A stretch of 61,629 nt of DNA from Prevotella sp. (GTDB lineage: Bacteria; Bacteroidota; Bacteroidia; Bacteroidales; Bacteroidaceae), in assembly GCA_024697645.1 (NCBI GenBank), contig JAILFH010000109.1:1-61629 (forward strand), in the 5' to 3' direction. The notes beneath the pieces were generated by a model. That model saw nothing but the letters and a program-made list of their open reading frames with translations, searched no databases and was not told where the DNA came from. This document shows positions 16,566-26,834 of this stretch, piece after piece. Position 1 is the first letter of the stretch. Each line of letters starts with the position of its first letter. Made by a program: the position numbers and the translations under genes.

Positions 16566-17852
16566 CTATAAATTAAGGTAGCGGAAAATCTTTTCTGTTG
16601 CACCAGTACTGTCGTTGACGTAATTGCCTGCTATCGTTCCTAGTTTTGAAATCGTTTCTGGATTAGCGGTCATCTGATTCATTTGATTGGCAAAATCATC
16701 GTAGCCACTTATCTCAATACCGCCTCCATTATGCTTTAGTTCCTGAGCCTCCTGGAATCGCTGATTATTGGGACCAAAGAAAACAGGGACGCCCCAGACT
16801 GCAGCCTCTACAACATTGTGAATACCCACGCCAAAACCTCCACCTACATAAGCAACTTGGCCATAGCGGTAGATACTGGAAAGCAATCCGAAGCAGTCAA
16901 TGATGAGTACATCTGCCTCTGCTAGCATCTTGCTTGCCGCTTCCGATGGAAGTTCATCCTCCATCTTAGTATAACGGACCACACGACGATTTTGCAAGAG
17001 CGACTCTATCTGTTTTAGATGATCCTCACCAATAACATGAGGTGCAATTATCAATTTCCACTTCGTAGGACAATTGTCAAAATAACGGAGGAAGATTTCC
17101 TCATCGGGAGGCCATGAAGATCCTGCAACAAACACTGCTGGTTTCTCAAGTTTCACTCCTTTCTCATCACTTTCCGCCTTCATACCTATGAATGTCTCCA
17201 CGATGGGGAGTTGCTTCGCTTGTTCCTTGATTTGCAAAACGCGATCGAAACGAGTATCACCAACAACGTCAACATCAGTAATTCCAAGTTTTTTTAATAG
17301 TTCACGACTCTCCTCATTCTGAACGAAAAAGCGAGTGAAGCATTTCAACACACGTCCATACTGATGCCCATACCACTTGAAAAACACCTGCTCAGGACGG
17401 AAAATCGAAGAAACGCTATAAACTGGAACATTACGATGCTTCAGAATATGGAGGTAGTTGTACCAGAACTCATACTTGATGAAGAATGCCATAACAGGTC
17501 GCACTGTACGAAGGAAACGACGTGCATTGCTAATCGTATCGAGCGGCAGGTAACAAATAATGTCGGCACCTTCATAGTTTTTTCGCACTTCATATCCAGA
17601 AGGCGAAAAGAATGTAAGCAAGATTTTGTACTCGGGATGGTCTCGGCGGAGGCGTTCCATTAACGGACGTCCCTGTTCAAACTCTCCAAGCGAGGCAGCG
17701 TGGAACCACACATATTGAGCCTTTGGATCTACTTTTTCCTTAAGCACATTGATCGCTTGGCGCTCACCACGCCACATCTTGCGTACTTTCTCATTGAAGA
17801 GACTGGCTATAGCCACACCGCAGAGGTAGAGATATATGACTATGTTGTACAT
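16566..17852 (-). CDS. waaA: 3-deoxy-D-manno-octulosonic acid (Kdo) transferase
   Basis: The 428-residue GT30 enzyme transfers Kdo to lipid A precursor at the cytoplasmic face of the inner membrane. It begins with a membrane anchor (MYNIVIYLYLCGVAIASLFNEKVRKMWRGE), followed by WFHAASLGEFEQGRPLMERL (the conserved Gly-Glu-Phe-Glu site), PLDTISNARRFLRTVRP, FIKYEFWYNYL, and in the C-terminal lobe VAGSSWPPDEE and YVGGGFGVGIHNVVEAAVWGVPVFFGPN. It lies 138 nt downstream of gltX on the same strand, so the two may share a transcript; no clear promoter was seen between them. Confidence 0.93.
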   Translation of the reverse strand: MYNIVIYLYLCGVAIASLFNEKVRKMWRGERQAINVLKEKVDPKAQYVWFHAASLGEFEQGRPLMERLRRDHPEYKILLTFFSPSGYEVRKNYEGADIICYLPLDTISNARRFLRTVRPVMAFFIKYEFWYNYLHILKHRNVPVYSVSSIFRPEQVFFKWYGHQYGRVLKCFTRFFVQNEESRELLKKLGITDVDVVGDTRFDRVLQIKEQAKQLPIVETFIGMKAESDEKGVKLEKPAVFVAGSSWPPDEEIFLRYFDNCPTKWKLIIAPHVIGEDHLKQIESLLQNRRVVRYTKMEDELPSEAASKMLAEADVLIIDCFGLLSSIYRYGQVAYVGGGFGVGIHNVVEAAVWGVPVFFGPNNQRFQEAQELKHNGGGIEISGYDDFANQMNQMTANPETISKLGTIAGNYVNDSTGATEKIFRYLNL

Positions 17853-17990
17853 CGTGAGGTATTTTTACAGACCTTCAGAAGTTTAAAAATTCAATCTTCG
17901 ATAACGTGCATAGTTAAAAGAATAAGGACGCAAGCACCGCGGAAAACGTAAGGACACGAGCGCCCATTAAGAACAGACAAGCGCTTTCTT

Positions 17991-19508
17991 CTATTTCAGC
18001 ACCTCAATGGCGTGATGCATTCGACGGAGTGTCTCTTCCTTGCCGAGGAAAGCAGAGATGTCGAACATGCCTGGACCCTTACCCTCTCCTACGAGTGTCA
18101 ATCTCCATGCATTCATCACATTGCCAAGTTTGTATTCTTTTTGTTCTACCCACTCATGAACGACACGTTCCTGATTCTCCAGCGAGAAATCATCGAGACC
18201 TGCCAGCAAATCAGCAAGTTCGGTCATCACCTGGGCAGAATCCTCCTTCCAGCGTTTCTTAACAGTCTTTTCGTCGTAACTCGTGGGCGGGATAAAGAAG
18301 AATGAACACAGAGGCCACAACTCCTTCACAAATGAGACACGATCCTTCATCATACGAACCACCTCTGTTACACGCTCCAATGACTCATCAACTCCATTGT
18401 TTGCGACAATAGGTGCAAAAAGTTGAGCAATATCCTCATTGGACTTCATCAGAATATACTCGTGGTTAAACCAGATTCCTTTCTGATAGTCAAACTTCGC
18501 ACCTGCCTTAGAGCAACGGGTAATGTCGAAGGCCTCAACAAGTTGTTCAAGCGAGAAGATCTCCTGTTCGGTACCAGGATTCCAACCAAGTAGTGCAAGG
18601 AAGTTAACAACAGCCTCGGGGAAATAGCCACTCTCACGATAACCACTTGAGATTTCGCCTGTCTTCGGATCATGCCACTCCAATGGGAACACAGGGAAAC
18701 CAAGGCGATCACCATCACGCTTTGAAAGTTTTCCTTTGCCTTCCGGTTTCAAAAGCAATGGCAGATGTGCAAAGCGAGGCATTGTATCTTGCCAGCCAAA
18801 AGCCTCATAGAGCAGAACATGAAGTGGTGCTGAAGGCAACCACTCCTCACCTCGAATCACGTGGGAGATTTCCATCAGATGATCATCAACGATATTTGCC
18901 AGATGGTAGGTAGGCAATTCGTCAGCACTCTTATATAGCACTTTGTCGTCCAGAATATCACTCTTCACACGAACCTCACCTCTGATCATATCATTAACGA
19001 GAATCTCACGACCAGGCTCAATCTTAATTCTGACTACATATTGCTTACCATCATCAATGAGCGAAGCAACTTCGTCGGCCGGCATCGTCAACGAATTACG
19101 CATGGAGAGACGCGTCTTTGCATCGTACTGGAAATTCTGTATCTCGGCACGCTTTTGTTCAAGTTCCTCAGGAGTATCGAAGGCTATATAAGCCTTGCCT
19201 TCATCAAGTAGTTGATCAACATATTTCTTATATATTTCACGACGCTCGCTCTGACGATAAGGACCATGATTTCCACCGAAGGAAACTCCCTCATCGAACT
19301 TGATACCAAGCCATTGGAACGATTCCAGAATATATTCCTCTGCTCCTGGCACAAAACGATTGGAATCGGTATCCTCAATGCGGAAAATCAATTCACCGCC
19401 ATGCTTGTGAGCAAACAGATAATTATACAGTGCGGTGCGCACGCCGCCAATATGCAAAGCCCCAGTTGGACTCGGTGCAAAACGCACCCTAACTTTTCTT
19501 TCTTCCAT
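17991..19508 (-). CDS. gltX: Glutamyl-tRNA synthetase
   Basis: The 505-residue class I synthetase starts [22 protein letters not shown] (HIGH signature) and carries [10 protein letters not shown] (KMSKS loop, KGKLSKR). It charges tRNA-Glu. The frame is open upstream to 19703, but those 65 residues lie outside the family and across the promoter, so the ATG at 19508 is the start. The protein is cytoplasmic. The gene is divergent from pgpH. Confidence 0.95.
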   Translation of the reverse strand: MEERKVRVRFAPSPTGALHIGGVRTALYNYLFAHKHGGELIFRIEDTDSNRFVPGAEEYILESFQWLGIKFDEGVSFGGNHGPYRQSERREIYKKYVDQLLDEGKAYIAFDTPEELEQKRAEIQNFQYDAKTRLSMRNSLTMPADEVASLIDDGKQYVVRIKIEPGREILVNDMIRGEVRVKSDILDDKVLYKSADELPTYHLANIVDDHLMEISHVIRGEEWLPSAPLHVLLYEAFGWQDTMPRFAHLPLLLKPEGKGKLSKRDGDRLGFPVFPLEWHDPKTGEISSGYRESGYFPEAVVNFLALLGWNPGTEQEIFSLEQLVEAFDITRCSKAGAKFDYQKGIWFNHEYILMKSNEDIAQLFAPIVANNGVDESLERVTEVVRMMKDRVSFVKELWPLCSFFFIPPTSYDEKTVKKRWKEDSAQVMTELADLLAGLDDFSLENQERVVHEWVEQKEYKLGNVMNAWRLTLVGEGKGPGMFDISAFLGKEETLRRMHHAIEVLK

Positions 19509-19540
19509 CGTTAAATTTGAGATAATTCTTGATTTTTGTG

Positions 19541-19548
19541 CAAAAGTA
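19541..19548 (-). promoter_or_regulatory. -7 element of gltX
   Basis: Minus-strand TACTTTTG followed by CAC matches the Bacteroidetes -7. It lies 33 nt upstream of the gltX ATG. No clear -33 was seen. Confidence 0.6.
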
Positions 19549-19617
19549 CTATTTTTTTTTGAGTTTTGGATATTTTTTTTGTATTTTCGCAGTGTGATAA
19601 TCAATACAGAACAAAAA

Positions 19618-21741
19618 ATGGACAGATTAGATACTTCTGAAATGGGATATTGGCGTAGTATTGCTACTCGTCTTGCCCTCATTGTCATTACTGTAACACT
19701 CATTGTGTGGTTTCTGCCCCGAGAGGAAGGACAACAATTCCGCTACGACGTATCAAAGCCGTGGACCTATGGATCTGTGATTGCAAAATTCGATTTCCCC
19801 GTCTATAAGACTGATGAGGTAATCAAACACGAGCAAGACTCATTGCTGAAACTCTATCAGCCCTACTACAACTATAATACGGATGTGGAGAAACAGATGG
19901 TGGAGAAGTTTCTGAAAGACTTCCAAAACGGTATGCCCGGATTACCTTCTTCATTCAAGAATCTGGTCTATCAGCAGTTGCATCATTTGTACCAGTCGGG
20001 TATCATGAGCACACCCGAGTTCAATAAATTTGCCCAAGACACATTGTCGCAAGTTCGCATTGTAACAGGAAAGTCGGCTCAAAGCATTGCCGTGAAAAAT
20101 GTCTATTCAACGCTTTCAGCATATGAACAAATCTTCCAGGACGAACGCCTTGCCGCTCAACGGCAGCAGTTGCAGAAATGTAATTTGAATGAATACATCA
20201 GCCCGAACCTTATTTATGACAAGGAAAGGAGTGAGACCGAGCGCGTTGAACTACTGAGTAGTCTTCCTATTGCCAGTAATATGGTGCTGGCAGGACAGAA
20301 GATTATAGACCGCGGTGATATCGTTGACGACTACACCTATCGAGTGCTCACCTCATTCGAACGTGAGATGAAACGCCGTCAAGCAACTCAGAGTGAAATA
20401 ACGACGACAGTGATTGGGCAGATTATCTTTGTGACAATCATGATGATGCTCTTTACGCTCTACTTGAGTTTGTTCCGTCGTGACTATTTCCAGAAACCGC
20501 GCTCTATCCTGATGCTTTATACGCTCATCACCATCTTCCCAATTCTTGTCTCACTGATGGTTTCGCATAATTTCCTGAGCATCTACATACTGCCCTTTGC
20601 AATGACGCCCATGTTCATACGCGTGTTCATGGACTCACGAACTGCCTTTATCGCACATGTCATCATGGTGCTACTATGTGCAATAGCCGTAAAATACCAA
20701 TACGACTTTATCCTCATTCAACTTGTAGCCGGACTTGTTGCAATCTATTCTCTTCGCGACCTCTCGCGACGGGCACAAATCTTCAAGACTGCCATACTTG
20801 TCACCATAGCAAGTTGTATTACCTATTTCGCATTACAACTGATGCAGGACAATGTTGTTCTGAGTATTGACAGAGACATGTATGTCTACTTCATCATCAA
20901 CGGTGTCATATTGCTGTTGGCTTATCCTCTCATGTACCTTATTGAACGTACATTCGGTTTCACTTCAGACGTGACGCTCTTTGAACTCTCAAATACAAAC
21001 AAAGGTTTGTTGCGAGATTTGAGTGAGATTGCACCTGGCACATTCCAGCATTCCATAACCGTAGGAAATCTGGCTGCAGAAATTGCCAATCGCATTGAAG
21101 CGAATAGCCTTCTCGTACGTACGGGCGCACTATATCATGATATAGGTAAGATGGCTAACCCTGTGTTCTTCACCGAAAACCAAGTTGGTGTGAATCCTCA
21201 CGACAACATGCCTTATACGGAAAGCGCACGCATCGTTATCAGCCATATTACAGAAGGCATGAAGATGGCAGAAAAGGCTGGTCTGCCTGCTATCATCAAG
21301 AATTTTATTCTCACTCATCACGGACGTGGACTGACAAAGTATTTCTATATCAAACAGCAAAACGAGCATCCAGACGAGGAAATCGACAAAGAACCATTCA
21401 CCTATCCTGGACCAAATCCTTTCACACGCGAACAAGCCATTTTGATGATGGCTGATGCTGTAGAAGCCGCATCTCGCTCCCTTACAGAATACACTGAGGA
21501 AAACATTTCACAACTCGTCAACCGCATCATTGATTCTCAGGTAAGCGAAGGTTATTTCCGCGAGTGCCCTATCAATTTCCGCGATATTGCTGATGCTAAA
21601 CGCGTTCTCATCGACCGTTTGAAGAGCATCTACCATACTCGTATTTCCTATCCAAAACTTAAAAAAGAAGTTGAACCACAATCTGAATCTCAACAGGAAG
21701 AAAAGAAGGATGCCGAAAAGGAAAAGCAGGAAAATAAGTAG
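19618..21741 (+). CDS. pgpH: 7TM HD-domain c-di-AMP phosphodiesterase, PgpH type
   Basis: The 707-residue protein has one N-terminal membrane segment ([19 protein letters not shown]), a large extracytoplasmic 7TMR-HDED region (about 45-255), a cluster of six membrane segments (about 265-440) and a cytoplasmic HD phosphohydrolase domain. HD ligands are visible in [26 protein letters not shown] (about 505), and LTHHGRGL. PgpH-type enzymes hydrolyse c-di-AMP. The C-terminal tail is a charged Glu/Lys-rich coil. The in-frame region upstream to 19435 overlaps gltX and is not credible as coding. A -7-like TATTTTCG at 19580-19587 is the likely promoter. Confidence 0.92.
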   Translation: MDRLDTSEMGYWRSIATRLALIVITVTLIVWFLPREEGQQFRYDVSKPWTYGSVIAKFDFPVYKTDEVIKHEQDSLLKLYQPYYNYNTDVEKQMVEKFLKDFQNGMPGLPSSFKNLVYQQLHHLYQSGIMSTPEFNKFAQDTLSQVRIVTGKSAQSIAVKNVYSTLSAYEQIFQDERLAAQRQQLQKCNLNEYISPNLIYDKERSETERVELLSSLPIASNMVLAGQKIIDRGDIVDDYTYRVLTSFEREMKRRQATQSEITTTVIGQIIFVTIMMMLFTLYLSLFRRDYFQKPRSILMLYTLITIFPILVSLMVSHNFLSIYILPFAMTPMFIRVFMDSRTAFIAHVIMVLLCAIAVKYQYDFILIQLVAGLVAIYSLRDLSRRAQIFKTAILVTIASCITYFALQLMQDNVVLSIDRDMYVYFIINGVILLLAYPLMYLIERTFGFTSDVTLFELSNTNKGLLRDLSEIAPGTFQHSITVGNLAAEIANRIEANSLLVRTGALYHDIGKMANPVFFTENQVGVNPHDNMPYTESARIVISHITEGMKMAEKAGLPAIIKNFILTHHGRGLTKYFYIKQQNEHPDEEIDKEPFTYPGPNPFTREQAILMMADAVEAASRSLTEYTEENISQLVNRIIDSQVSEGYFRECPINFRDIADAKRVLIDRLKSIYHTRISYPKLKKEVEPQSESQQEEKKDAEKEKQENK

Positions 21742-21841
21742 GCAAGTCATTAGAAACTGATAAATAGCGTTCTTTCCCCAAAAACAACATTTAAAAAGCG
21801 AAAAGTCAAAGGAACTTCTCGTGTTAAAAAATCTATTTTTC

Positions 21842-21982
21842 TTTTTGCACAAATCTCGTTAGTTTTGTGCAAAATTATTGCACATTTTGCACATTTTGAG
21901 CAATAAATGCGCATTTTCATGTTAATAAACATTAACTTGTTAACTAATTTTGTTGAAATTCAGAACAATCTAGGTAACTTTG
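21842..21982 (+). promoter_or_regulatory. Promoter region of the FadL-like porin gene with TTTTGTGCAAAA palindromes
   Basis: TAACTTTG (21975-21982), with TTG 19 nt upstream (21953-21955), is the proximal promoter, 41 nt from the ATG. Upstream are TTTTTGCACAAA (21842-21853) and TTTTGTGCAAAA (21863-21874), forming an inverted repeat with a 9-nt spacer, then two direct copies of GCACATTTT (21880-21898). TAGTTTTG at 21860-21867 is a possible second -7. The cluster of TGCAC half-sites may be a regulator site, but TTTTGCAC is also the usual sequence around Bacteroidetes -7 elements, so tandem promoters are an alternative. Confidence 0.5.
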
Positions 21983-22022
21983 CAGCCAGTTTTTAAAAAA
22001 GAGTATAAGAACAAAATTTTTT

Positions 22023-23669
22023 ATGGTTAAAAAAATGACTGTGGCCCTTCTGGCCATCTTGCTTTCAAGAAACACTGCTTTTGCAGGCGGTATACTGACA
22101 AACACAAACCAAAGCGTTAATTTTCTTCGTAATCCTGCACGTGATGCCGCTATCGGCCTCGACGGAGTCTATTCCAACCCTGCAGGTGTAGCATTTCTCA
22201 ACGATGGTTGGCATCTGGGTTTCAACTGGCAGTATGCTCACCAAACACGTACTATCACGTCTCAGAGCGAACTATTCAAACTTGGCTATAAGAACAACGG
22301 ACTTGATACTAAGACTTTCGAGGGTGTTGCTGATGCACCTATTATTCCTTCGCTGCAGGCTGCATACAACAAGAACAACTGGTCTTTCCAATTCAACTTC
22401 TCTGTTCCTGGTGGCGGTGGCAAGTGTGAGTTTGACCAAGGTATCGGCTCTTTCGAAACCGTAGTAGGTGCTATTGCCAATAAACTTATTGCCACATCGA
22501 CAGCCCTCAACGCACAACTTAAACCTCTAGGCGCCAGTGTTCCTAATGTAACAGGTTATGACGTTGATGCTTATATGAAAGGTAAGCAGTACTATTTCGG
22601 AGTACAGGTGGGTGCTGCACGCAAAATTAACGAACACCTTTCTGTTTATGGTGGTCTGCGTTTGCTCTATGGAACAGCAAGTTATGAAGCCCGTCTGAAC
22701 AATATTCGCGTAATGAACGGTTCGGAAGGAATATCTCTCCCCGCCTATTTTGAAGGTGTTACCATGGGACTTGTTGATGCAAAAACCAATATTACCCAAA
22801 TGGGTGCTCAGGTACAAAACGGCATTTCGCAATATGTACAGGCGTACATGGCCGCAGGTATGACACAGGAACAGGCAATGGCTCAGCCTGAAGTTCAGAA
22901 ACTTGTGCAGCAAGGACAGGCACTACAGGAAGCAGGAACAAAACTTCAAGCCGTAGGAGAGCAACTTGCCTCAAGCGCAGAGACTCTTGCCCCCTATTCT
23001 AACGGAATGAATCTTAAGTCAGATCAGACTGGTTGGGGCATTGCTCCAATTCTTGGCGTTGACTACAAAATTGGAAATTTCAACTTCGCTGCCAAATATG
23101 AGTTCAAAACTCGCATGCGCATGAAGAATGATTCTGACCTGAAAGAAGCCTCTGTTATTTCAGCTACTAATAAATTCGTCAACGGCACAAGCGTCCCAGA
23201 AGATGCACCTGCTCTGTTGACTGTTGGTGCCCAGTGGGAGATGATTCCTGGTGTACGCTTGAATCTGGGCTACCACCACTTCTTCGACAAGTCTGCTCAC
23301 TGGTATCAGCACAGTGAGGAACTGCTCGATGGTGACACCAACGAGTATCTTGGCGGTGTAGAATGGGATATCACTGATAAACTGCAGGTTAGTGGAGGTG
23401 CACAGTTGACCCGTTATGGACTTTCTGATGCCTACATGAACGATATGTCGTTTGTTGTAAACTCTTATAGTTTTGGTTTCGGTGTTGGCTATCAGGTTTC
23501 CGACCACGTAAAACTCAACGCTGCTTATTTCCAGACCAACTACGAGGATTACGACATGAATACTCCTGAGCAGAACATGAGCAGCCTTGGACTGACCATT
23601 CCTGCTGGTAAGAACTCGTTCACTCGCACAAACCGCGTTTTGGGCTTAGGCGTTGAGGTTACTCTCTAA
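22023..23669 (+). CDS. OmpP1/FadL-type outer-membrane transporter
   Basis: The 548-residue protein has a signal peptide (MVKKMTVALLAILLSRNTAFA) and the N-terminal hatch motif NQSVNFLRNPARDAAIGLDGVYSNPAGVAFL, in which NPAG is the FadL/TodX hallmark. Alternating beta-strands run to the C-terminal strand NRVLGLGVEVTL. FadL proteins carry hydrophobic compounds such as fatty acids across the outer membrane. Unusual: between about residues 250 and 335 there is a Gln/Ala-rich, probably helical segment (GMTQEQAMAQPEVQKLVQQG, LQEAGTKLQAVGEQLASSAE) inserted between strands. Confidence 0.87.
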   Translation: MVKKMTVALLAILLSRNTAFAGGILTNTNQSVNFLRNPARDAAIGLDGVYSNPAGVAFLNDGWHLGFNWQYAHQTRTITSQSELFKLGYKNNGLDTKTFEGVADAPIIPSLQAAYNKNNWSFQFNFSVPGGGGKCEFDQGIGSFETVVGAIANKLIATSTALNAQLKPLGASVPNVTGYDVDAYMKGKQYYFGVQVGAARKINEHLSVYGGLRLLYGTASYEARLNNIRVMNGSEGISLPAYFEGVTMGLVDAKTNITQMGAQVQNGISQYVQAYMAAGMTQEQAMAQPEVQKLVQQGQALQEAGTKLQAVGEQLASSAETLAPYSNGMNLKSDQTGWGIAPILGVDYKIGNFNFAAKYEFKTRMRMKNDSDLKEASVISATNKFVNGTSVPEDAPALLTVGAQWEMIPGVRLNLGYHHFFDKSAHWYQHSEELLDGDTNEYLGGVEWDITDKLQVSGGAQLTRYGLSDAYMNDMSFVVNSYSFGFGVGYQVSDHVKLNAAYFQTNYEDYDMNTPEQNMSSLGLTIPAGKNSFTRTNRVLGLGVEVTL

Positions 23670-23720
23670 GAAACTTTTGAATAATCTGGATGTTCTAGAA
23701 AACCGAGAACTTCTAGAAAT

Positions 23721-26060
23721 CTATAAAGGATCAACATCAAAGAATATTTGCAGGGCGGCATATTGCTTGTCCTGCAATATTTGTTGATGGGCACGCTTAA
23801 GATATTCGCGTACCAATTGCATTTGGATTCCGTTCTCCAATTTGAGAACAATTTTACGAATATGCATTGTTTTTACCTTCGACACGCCTGGTTTATCTGG
23901 TCCTAATACACGCTCACCAAACCACTGACGAAGTAAACCACCCATATAAATTGCTGCCGATTCAACGACATGCTCATACTTATGACGCATATATATATAA
24001 ATAAGGTGGTGGAACGGCGGATAATTAAACATTCGACGTTCTGACAACAAATCTTCATAAAAACCTTGCCAATCGTTCTTCACAACCTGACGGACAACAG
24101 GAAGATCCTTGTTCTTAGTCTGCAACAGAACAAGTCCACGCTTACCTTTTCGACCTGCTCGCCCTGCCACTTGTGCCATCATCATAAAAGCATGCTCATA
24201 GGCACGGAAGTCAGGATAGTTGAGCATTGTATCTGCATCTAAGATACCCACTACTGCCACTCGGTCAAAATCAAGTCCTTTCGAAATCATCTGTGTGCCT
24301 ATAAGCACATTTGTACGACCTGAAGCAAATTCGCCGATGAGTCGTTCATAGGCATTGCGCGAACGGGTAGTATCAAGGTCCATGCGAGCCACTCGGGCTT
24401 CAGGGAAAATTTCCCGAATCTGATCCTCAATTTTCTCAGTTCCATAGCCCCGACCTCGCAAATCAGTGCCTTCACACGAAGGGCAATGGGTGGGTATAGC
24501 ATAAGTATAACCACAATAGTGACAAGTAAGCACATTCGTATTCTTATGCAATGTGAGTGAAACATCGCAGTTTTTGCAATGCGGAACCCATCCACAGGTC
24601 TTACACTCAATCATTGGAGCAAAACCACGACGATTCTGGAAAAGAATCACCTGTTTTTCTTCATCTAGTGCTTTTCGTATGGCTGCCAGCAACTGGGGCG
24701 AAAACGGCCCTGACATCATCTTCCTGCGGCGAAGATCTTTCACATCCACTATTTGAATTTCAGGCATCTCAATTCCCTGATAGCGGGTGGAAAGCGTCAC
24801 GAGTCCAAACTTTCCCTGCTGAGCATTATAGTAGGTTTCCATTGAAGGGGTAGCCGTGCCGAGAAGAACCTTGGCTCCCATCATAATGGCGACACTCCGG
24901 GCATGATAGCGAGGAGCAGGATCCTGCTGCTTAAACGAGGTTTCGTGCTCCTCATCCACAATAACCAAACCGAGTCGTTGCATAGGAAGAAACACCGCAG
25001 AACGCGCTCCAAGAATTACGTCATAGGGATTGCCCGAAAGTTGCTTCTGCCAAATCTCCACGCGTTCGGCATCACTATAACGAGAATGGTAGATACCCAA
25101 TCGATTGCCGAAAACACGACGAAGACGTTCCATCATCTGAACTGTCAAAGCAATTTCAGGCAGGAGATAAAGCACCTGCTTACCTTCATCGAGGGTTTTC
25201 TGTATGAGGTGAATATAAATTTCGGTCTTTCCACTGGATGTCACACCATGAAGCAACACCACCTGTTTCCGCAAAAACTGGAACAACACCTGATTGTAGG
25301 CATCCTGCTGCGGCTGGCTCAATGGTTTGATATATTCCGGGTGAGGGACACCAATTAGGTTTAGACGCCCTACTTCACGCTCGTAAGTATATAAAACCTT
25401 ACGATCAATCAGCGATTTCAACACCGCTGCTGTACAATGGCTTTCGTTGATAAGTTCTTCACGGGTAATTTCTGCTATTGGAGCAACGTAACCTTTCCCA
25501 TCAGACTCGCCAACATTCTGAGTATCAGAAAACTGAGTGTTCAACCGTTCTTTCTCATTCAAACTATATGAATCATTCCCGAATGCCTCACTCCAGCCTG
25601 ATATGTCCAAAAAGGTTGTCAGGACCTTTTGCTGTTTTTCTGCCCGACTAAGCATGTCGAGAGCAATGTGCAGCGAACGCTCTGACTGATATGGCTTACA
25701 TAAACCAATATAGGTTTCTGTTTTCGGCCGATAACCTTCCTCGTTTTTAAGACCTGCAGGAAGTGCCGCATTCATTACATCACCCAATGGTGCCATATAA
25801 TAATCACTAATCCACTGCCACAGTTTCAACTGAGCAGGTAGTAACAATGGACGCTCATCAAGCACTTCAATGACGGACTTTACCTCAAAATCTGGTTTCT
25901 CATCATGCAGCCTGACTGCAATAGCCGTATAACGCTTCGATTTATTAAAAGGTACAACGACGCGTACGCCCGACTGCACCTTTGAAACCAGTTCTGGACT
26001 GACTCCATAGGTGAAAAGCCCTTCAAGGGGCAAAGGTAATATCACGTCGACGTATCGCAT
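23721..26060 (-). CDS. priA: Primosomal protein N' (replication restart helicase)
   Basis: The 779-residue superfamily 2 helicase restarts stalled replication forks. Visible motifs: N-terminal DNA-binding MRYVDVILPLPLEGLFTYGVS; Walker A GVTSSGKTEIY; DEEH box VIVDEEHETSFKQ; FQNRRGFAP; a zinc-binding region with eight Cys (CKTCGWVPHCKNCDVSL and CHYCGYTYAIPTHCPSCEG); and motif VI QVAGRAGRKG. The ATG at 26060 fits the family's N terminus; the upstream frame to 26126 crosses the promoter. Cytoplasmic. The linker after the 3'BD (about 185-235) is Ser/Asn-rich and poorly conserved. Confidence 0.95.
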   Translation of the reverse strand: MRYVDVILPLPLEGLFTYGVSPELVSKVQSGVRVVVPFNKSKRYTAIAVRLHDEKPDFEVKSVIEVLDERPLLLPAQLKLWQWISDYYMAPLGDVMNAALPAGLKNEEGYRPKTETYIGLCKPYQSERSLHIALDMLSRAEKQQKVLTTFLDISGWSEAFGNDSYSLNEKERLNTQFSDTQNVGESDGKGYVAPIAEITREELINESHCTAAVLKSLIDRKVLYTYEREVGRLNLIGVPHPEYIKPLSQPQQDAYNQVLFQFLRKQVVLLHGVTSSGKTEIYIHLIQKTLDEGKQVLYLLPEIALTVQMMERLRRVFGNRLGIYHSRYSDAERVEIWQKQLSGNPYDVILGARSAVFLPMQRLGLVIVDEEHETSFKQQDPAPRYHARSVAIMMGAKVLLGTATPSMETYYNAQQGKFGLVTLSTRYQGIEMPEIQIVDVKDLRRRKMMSGPFSPQLLAAIRKALDEEKQVILFQNRRGFAPMIECKTCGWVPHCKNCDVSLTLHKNTNVLTCHYCGYTYAIPTHCPSCEGTDLRGRGYGTEKIEDQIREIFPEARVARMDLDTTRSRNAYERLIGEFASGRTNVLIGTQMISKGLDFDRVAVVGILDADTMLNYPDFRAYEHAFMMMAQVAGRAGRKGKRGLVLLQTKNKDLPVVRQVVKNDWQGFYEDLLSERRMFNYPPFHHLIYIYMRHKYEHVVESAAIYMGGLLRQWFGERVLGPDKPGVSKVKTMHIRKIVLKLENGIQMQLVREYLKRAHQQILQDKQYAALQIFFDVDPL

Positions 26061-26092
26061 AGTTGCTCTAATAGATTGGTTGTATTGAACTG

Positions 26093-26100
26093 CAAAGATA
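26093..26100 (-). promoter_or_regulatory. -7 element of priA
   Basis: Minus-strand TATCTTTG followed by CAG is a full -7 match, 33 nt upstream of the priA ATG. No TTTG was seen at -33; that position overlaps the terminator of the upstream operon. Confidence 0.6.
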
Positions 26101-26105
26101 AGAAA

Positions 26106-26143
26106 AAAAAAGCAGACACCCATCAATAGGCATCTGCTTTTTT
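26106..26143 (-). terminator. Terminator of the type IX secretion operon
   Basis: AAAAAGCAGA (26107-26116) and TCTGCTTTTT (26133-26142) form a perfect 10-bp stem with A/T tails. Read on the minus strand it follows the small barrel gene at 26164 and ends in a run of T. Confidence 0.85.
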
Positions 26144-26163
26144 ATGTTGATTTCAATAAATTA

Positions 26164-26799
26164 TCAGAAGAAATAGGCTAGGCCAATTTGCCATGAAGTA
26201 TAGTTTCCTTTGTAGCCATCAACAATGGCTCCTGTAGCATTGCTCCAAGTAACATCGCCCGTTTTCCCAAGACCTACATTATAGTTGGCAGTGACTTGAA
26301 TGTTAGCAAGCGTAATACCTACACCAGCATTCACACTGAAATTAGACTCTTTCAGTCTCCAGACGAGGCCTTCATCATCATTCTGATTATCAAGCCTATG
26401 TTCAGTATCTCCCACATTGAAAGCCACCTGAGGACCTGCAAAGGCAAAGACATTGACGGCATCCCCCAAACCAAGGGTATAGCGTACATTCAAAGGAACG
26501 ATAATCTGTTTGGTCTTCAGTGTATTAGCTTTGGTGTTATCAGCGACCAAGACATCAATTTGAGCCTCTCGATGATTGTAAAGGCCAGCAATATCAAAAC
26601 CTAACCCGGTGAATGTTGTGAATTTCAAAGTGGGACCAAAGAACCAGCCTGTACGATTTTCTGCATTGAAAACATCATCGCTAAACGACATTTTGGTTAA
26701 ATCAACTCCACCCTTCACGCCGACTTTCAGTTTTGCATCGGCCGTTGATGCAAACATCATGGCCACAACTATGATGAACCATTTCAGTTTTCCCATCAT
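26164..26799 (-). CDS. PorT-family-like small outer-membrane beta-barrel
   Basis: The 211-residue protein has a signal peptide (WFIIVVAMMFASTADA) and eight likely amphipathic strands, starting LKVGVKGGVDLTKM and ending TSWQIGLAYFF with the aromatic C terminus of barrel proteins. It fits the OMP_b-brl_2 group often labelled PorT family. True PorT/SprT is part of the type IX system, but this label covers many unrelated small barrels, so function is open. Its place 35 nt after gldN, before the operon terminator, suggests co-transcription with the secretion genes. Confidence 0.78.
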   Translation of the reverse strand: MMGKLKWFIIVVAMMFASTADAKLKVGVKGGVDLTKMSFSDDVFNAENRTGWFFGPTLKFTTFTGLGFDIAGLYNHREAQIDVLVADNTKANTLKTKQIIVPLNVRYTLGLGDAVNVFAFAGPQVAFNVGDTEHRLDNQNDDEGLVWRLKESNFSVNAGVGITLANIQVTANYNVGLGKTGDVTWSNATGAIVDGYKGNYTSWQIGLAYFF

Positions 26800-26834
26800 C
26801 CCAATTTGGTTGTTCCTTTTTCAAATAAGTACAA

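Noticed and set aside
17853..17990. Riboswitch or T-box between gltX and waaA
   Set aside because: No T-box motif, specifier structure or antiterminator hairpin could be found.
19435..19617. Longer N terminus for PgpH
   Set aside because: The extension overlaps gltX and the divergent promoters, and the 61 residues do not resemble the family.
23670..23720. Terminator between the FadL-like gene and priA
   Set aside because: TTCTAGAA occurs twice and can pair, but the stem is A/T-rich and has no T-run, so it was not called.
26061..26126. Longer N terminus for PriA
   Set aside because: It crosses the -7 element and part of the terminator; the conserved PriA start is MRYVDVILPLPL.
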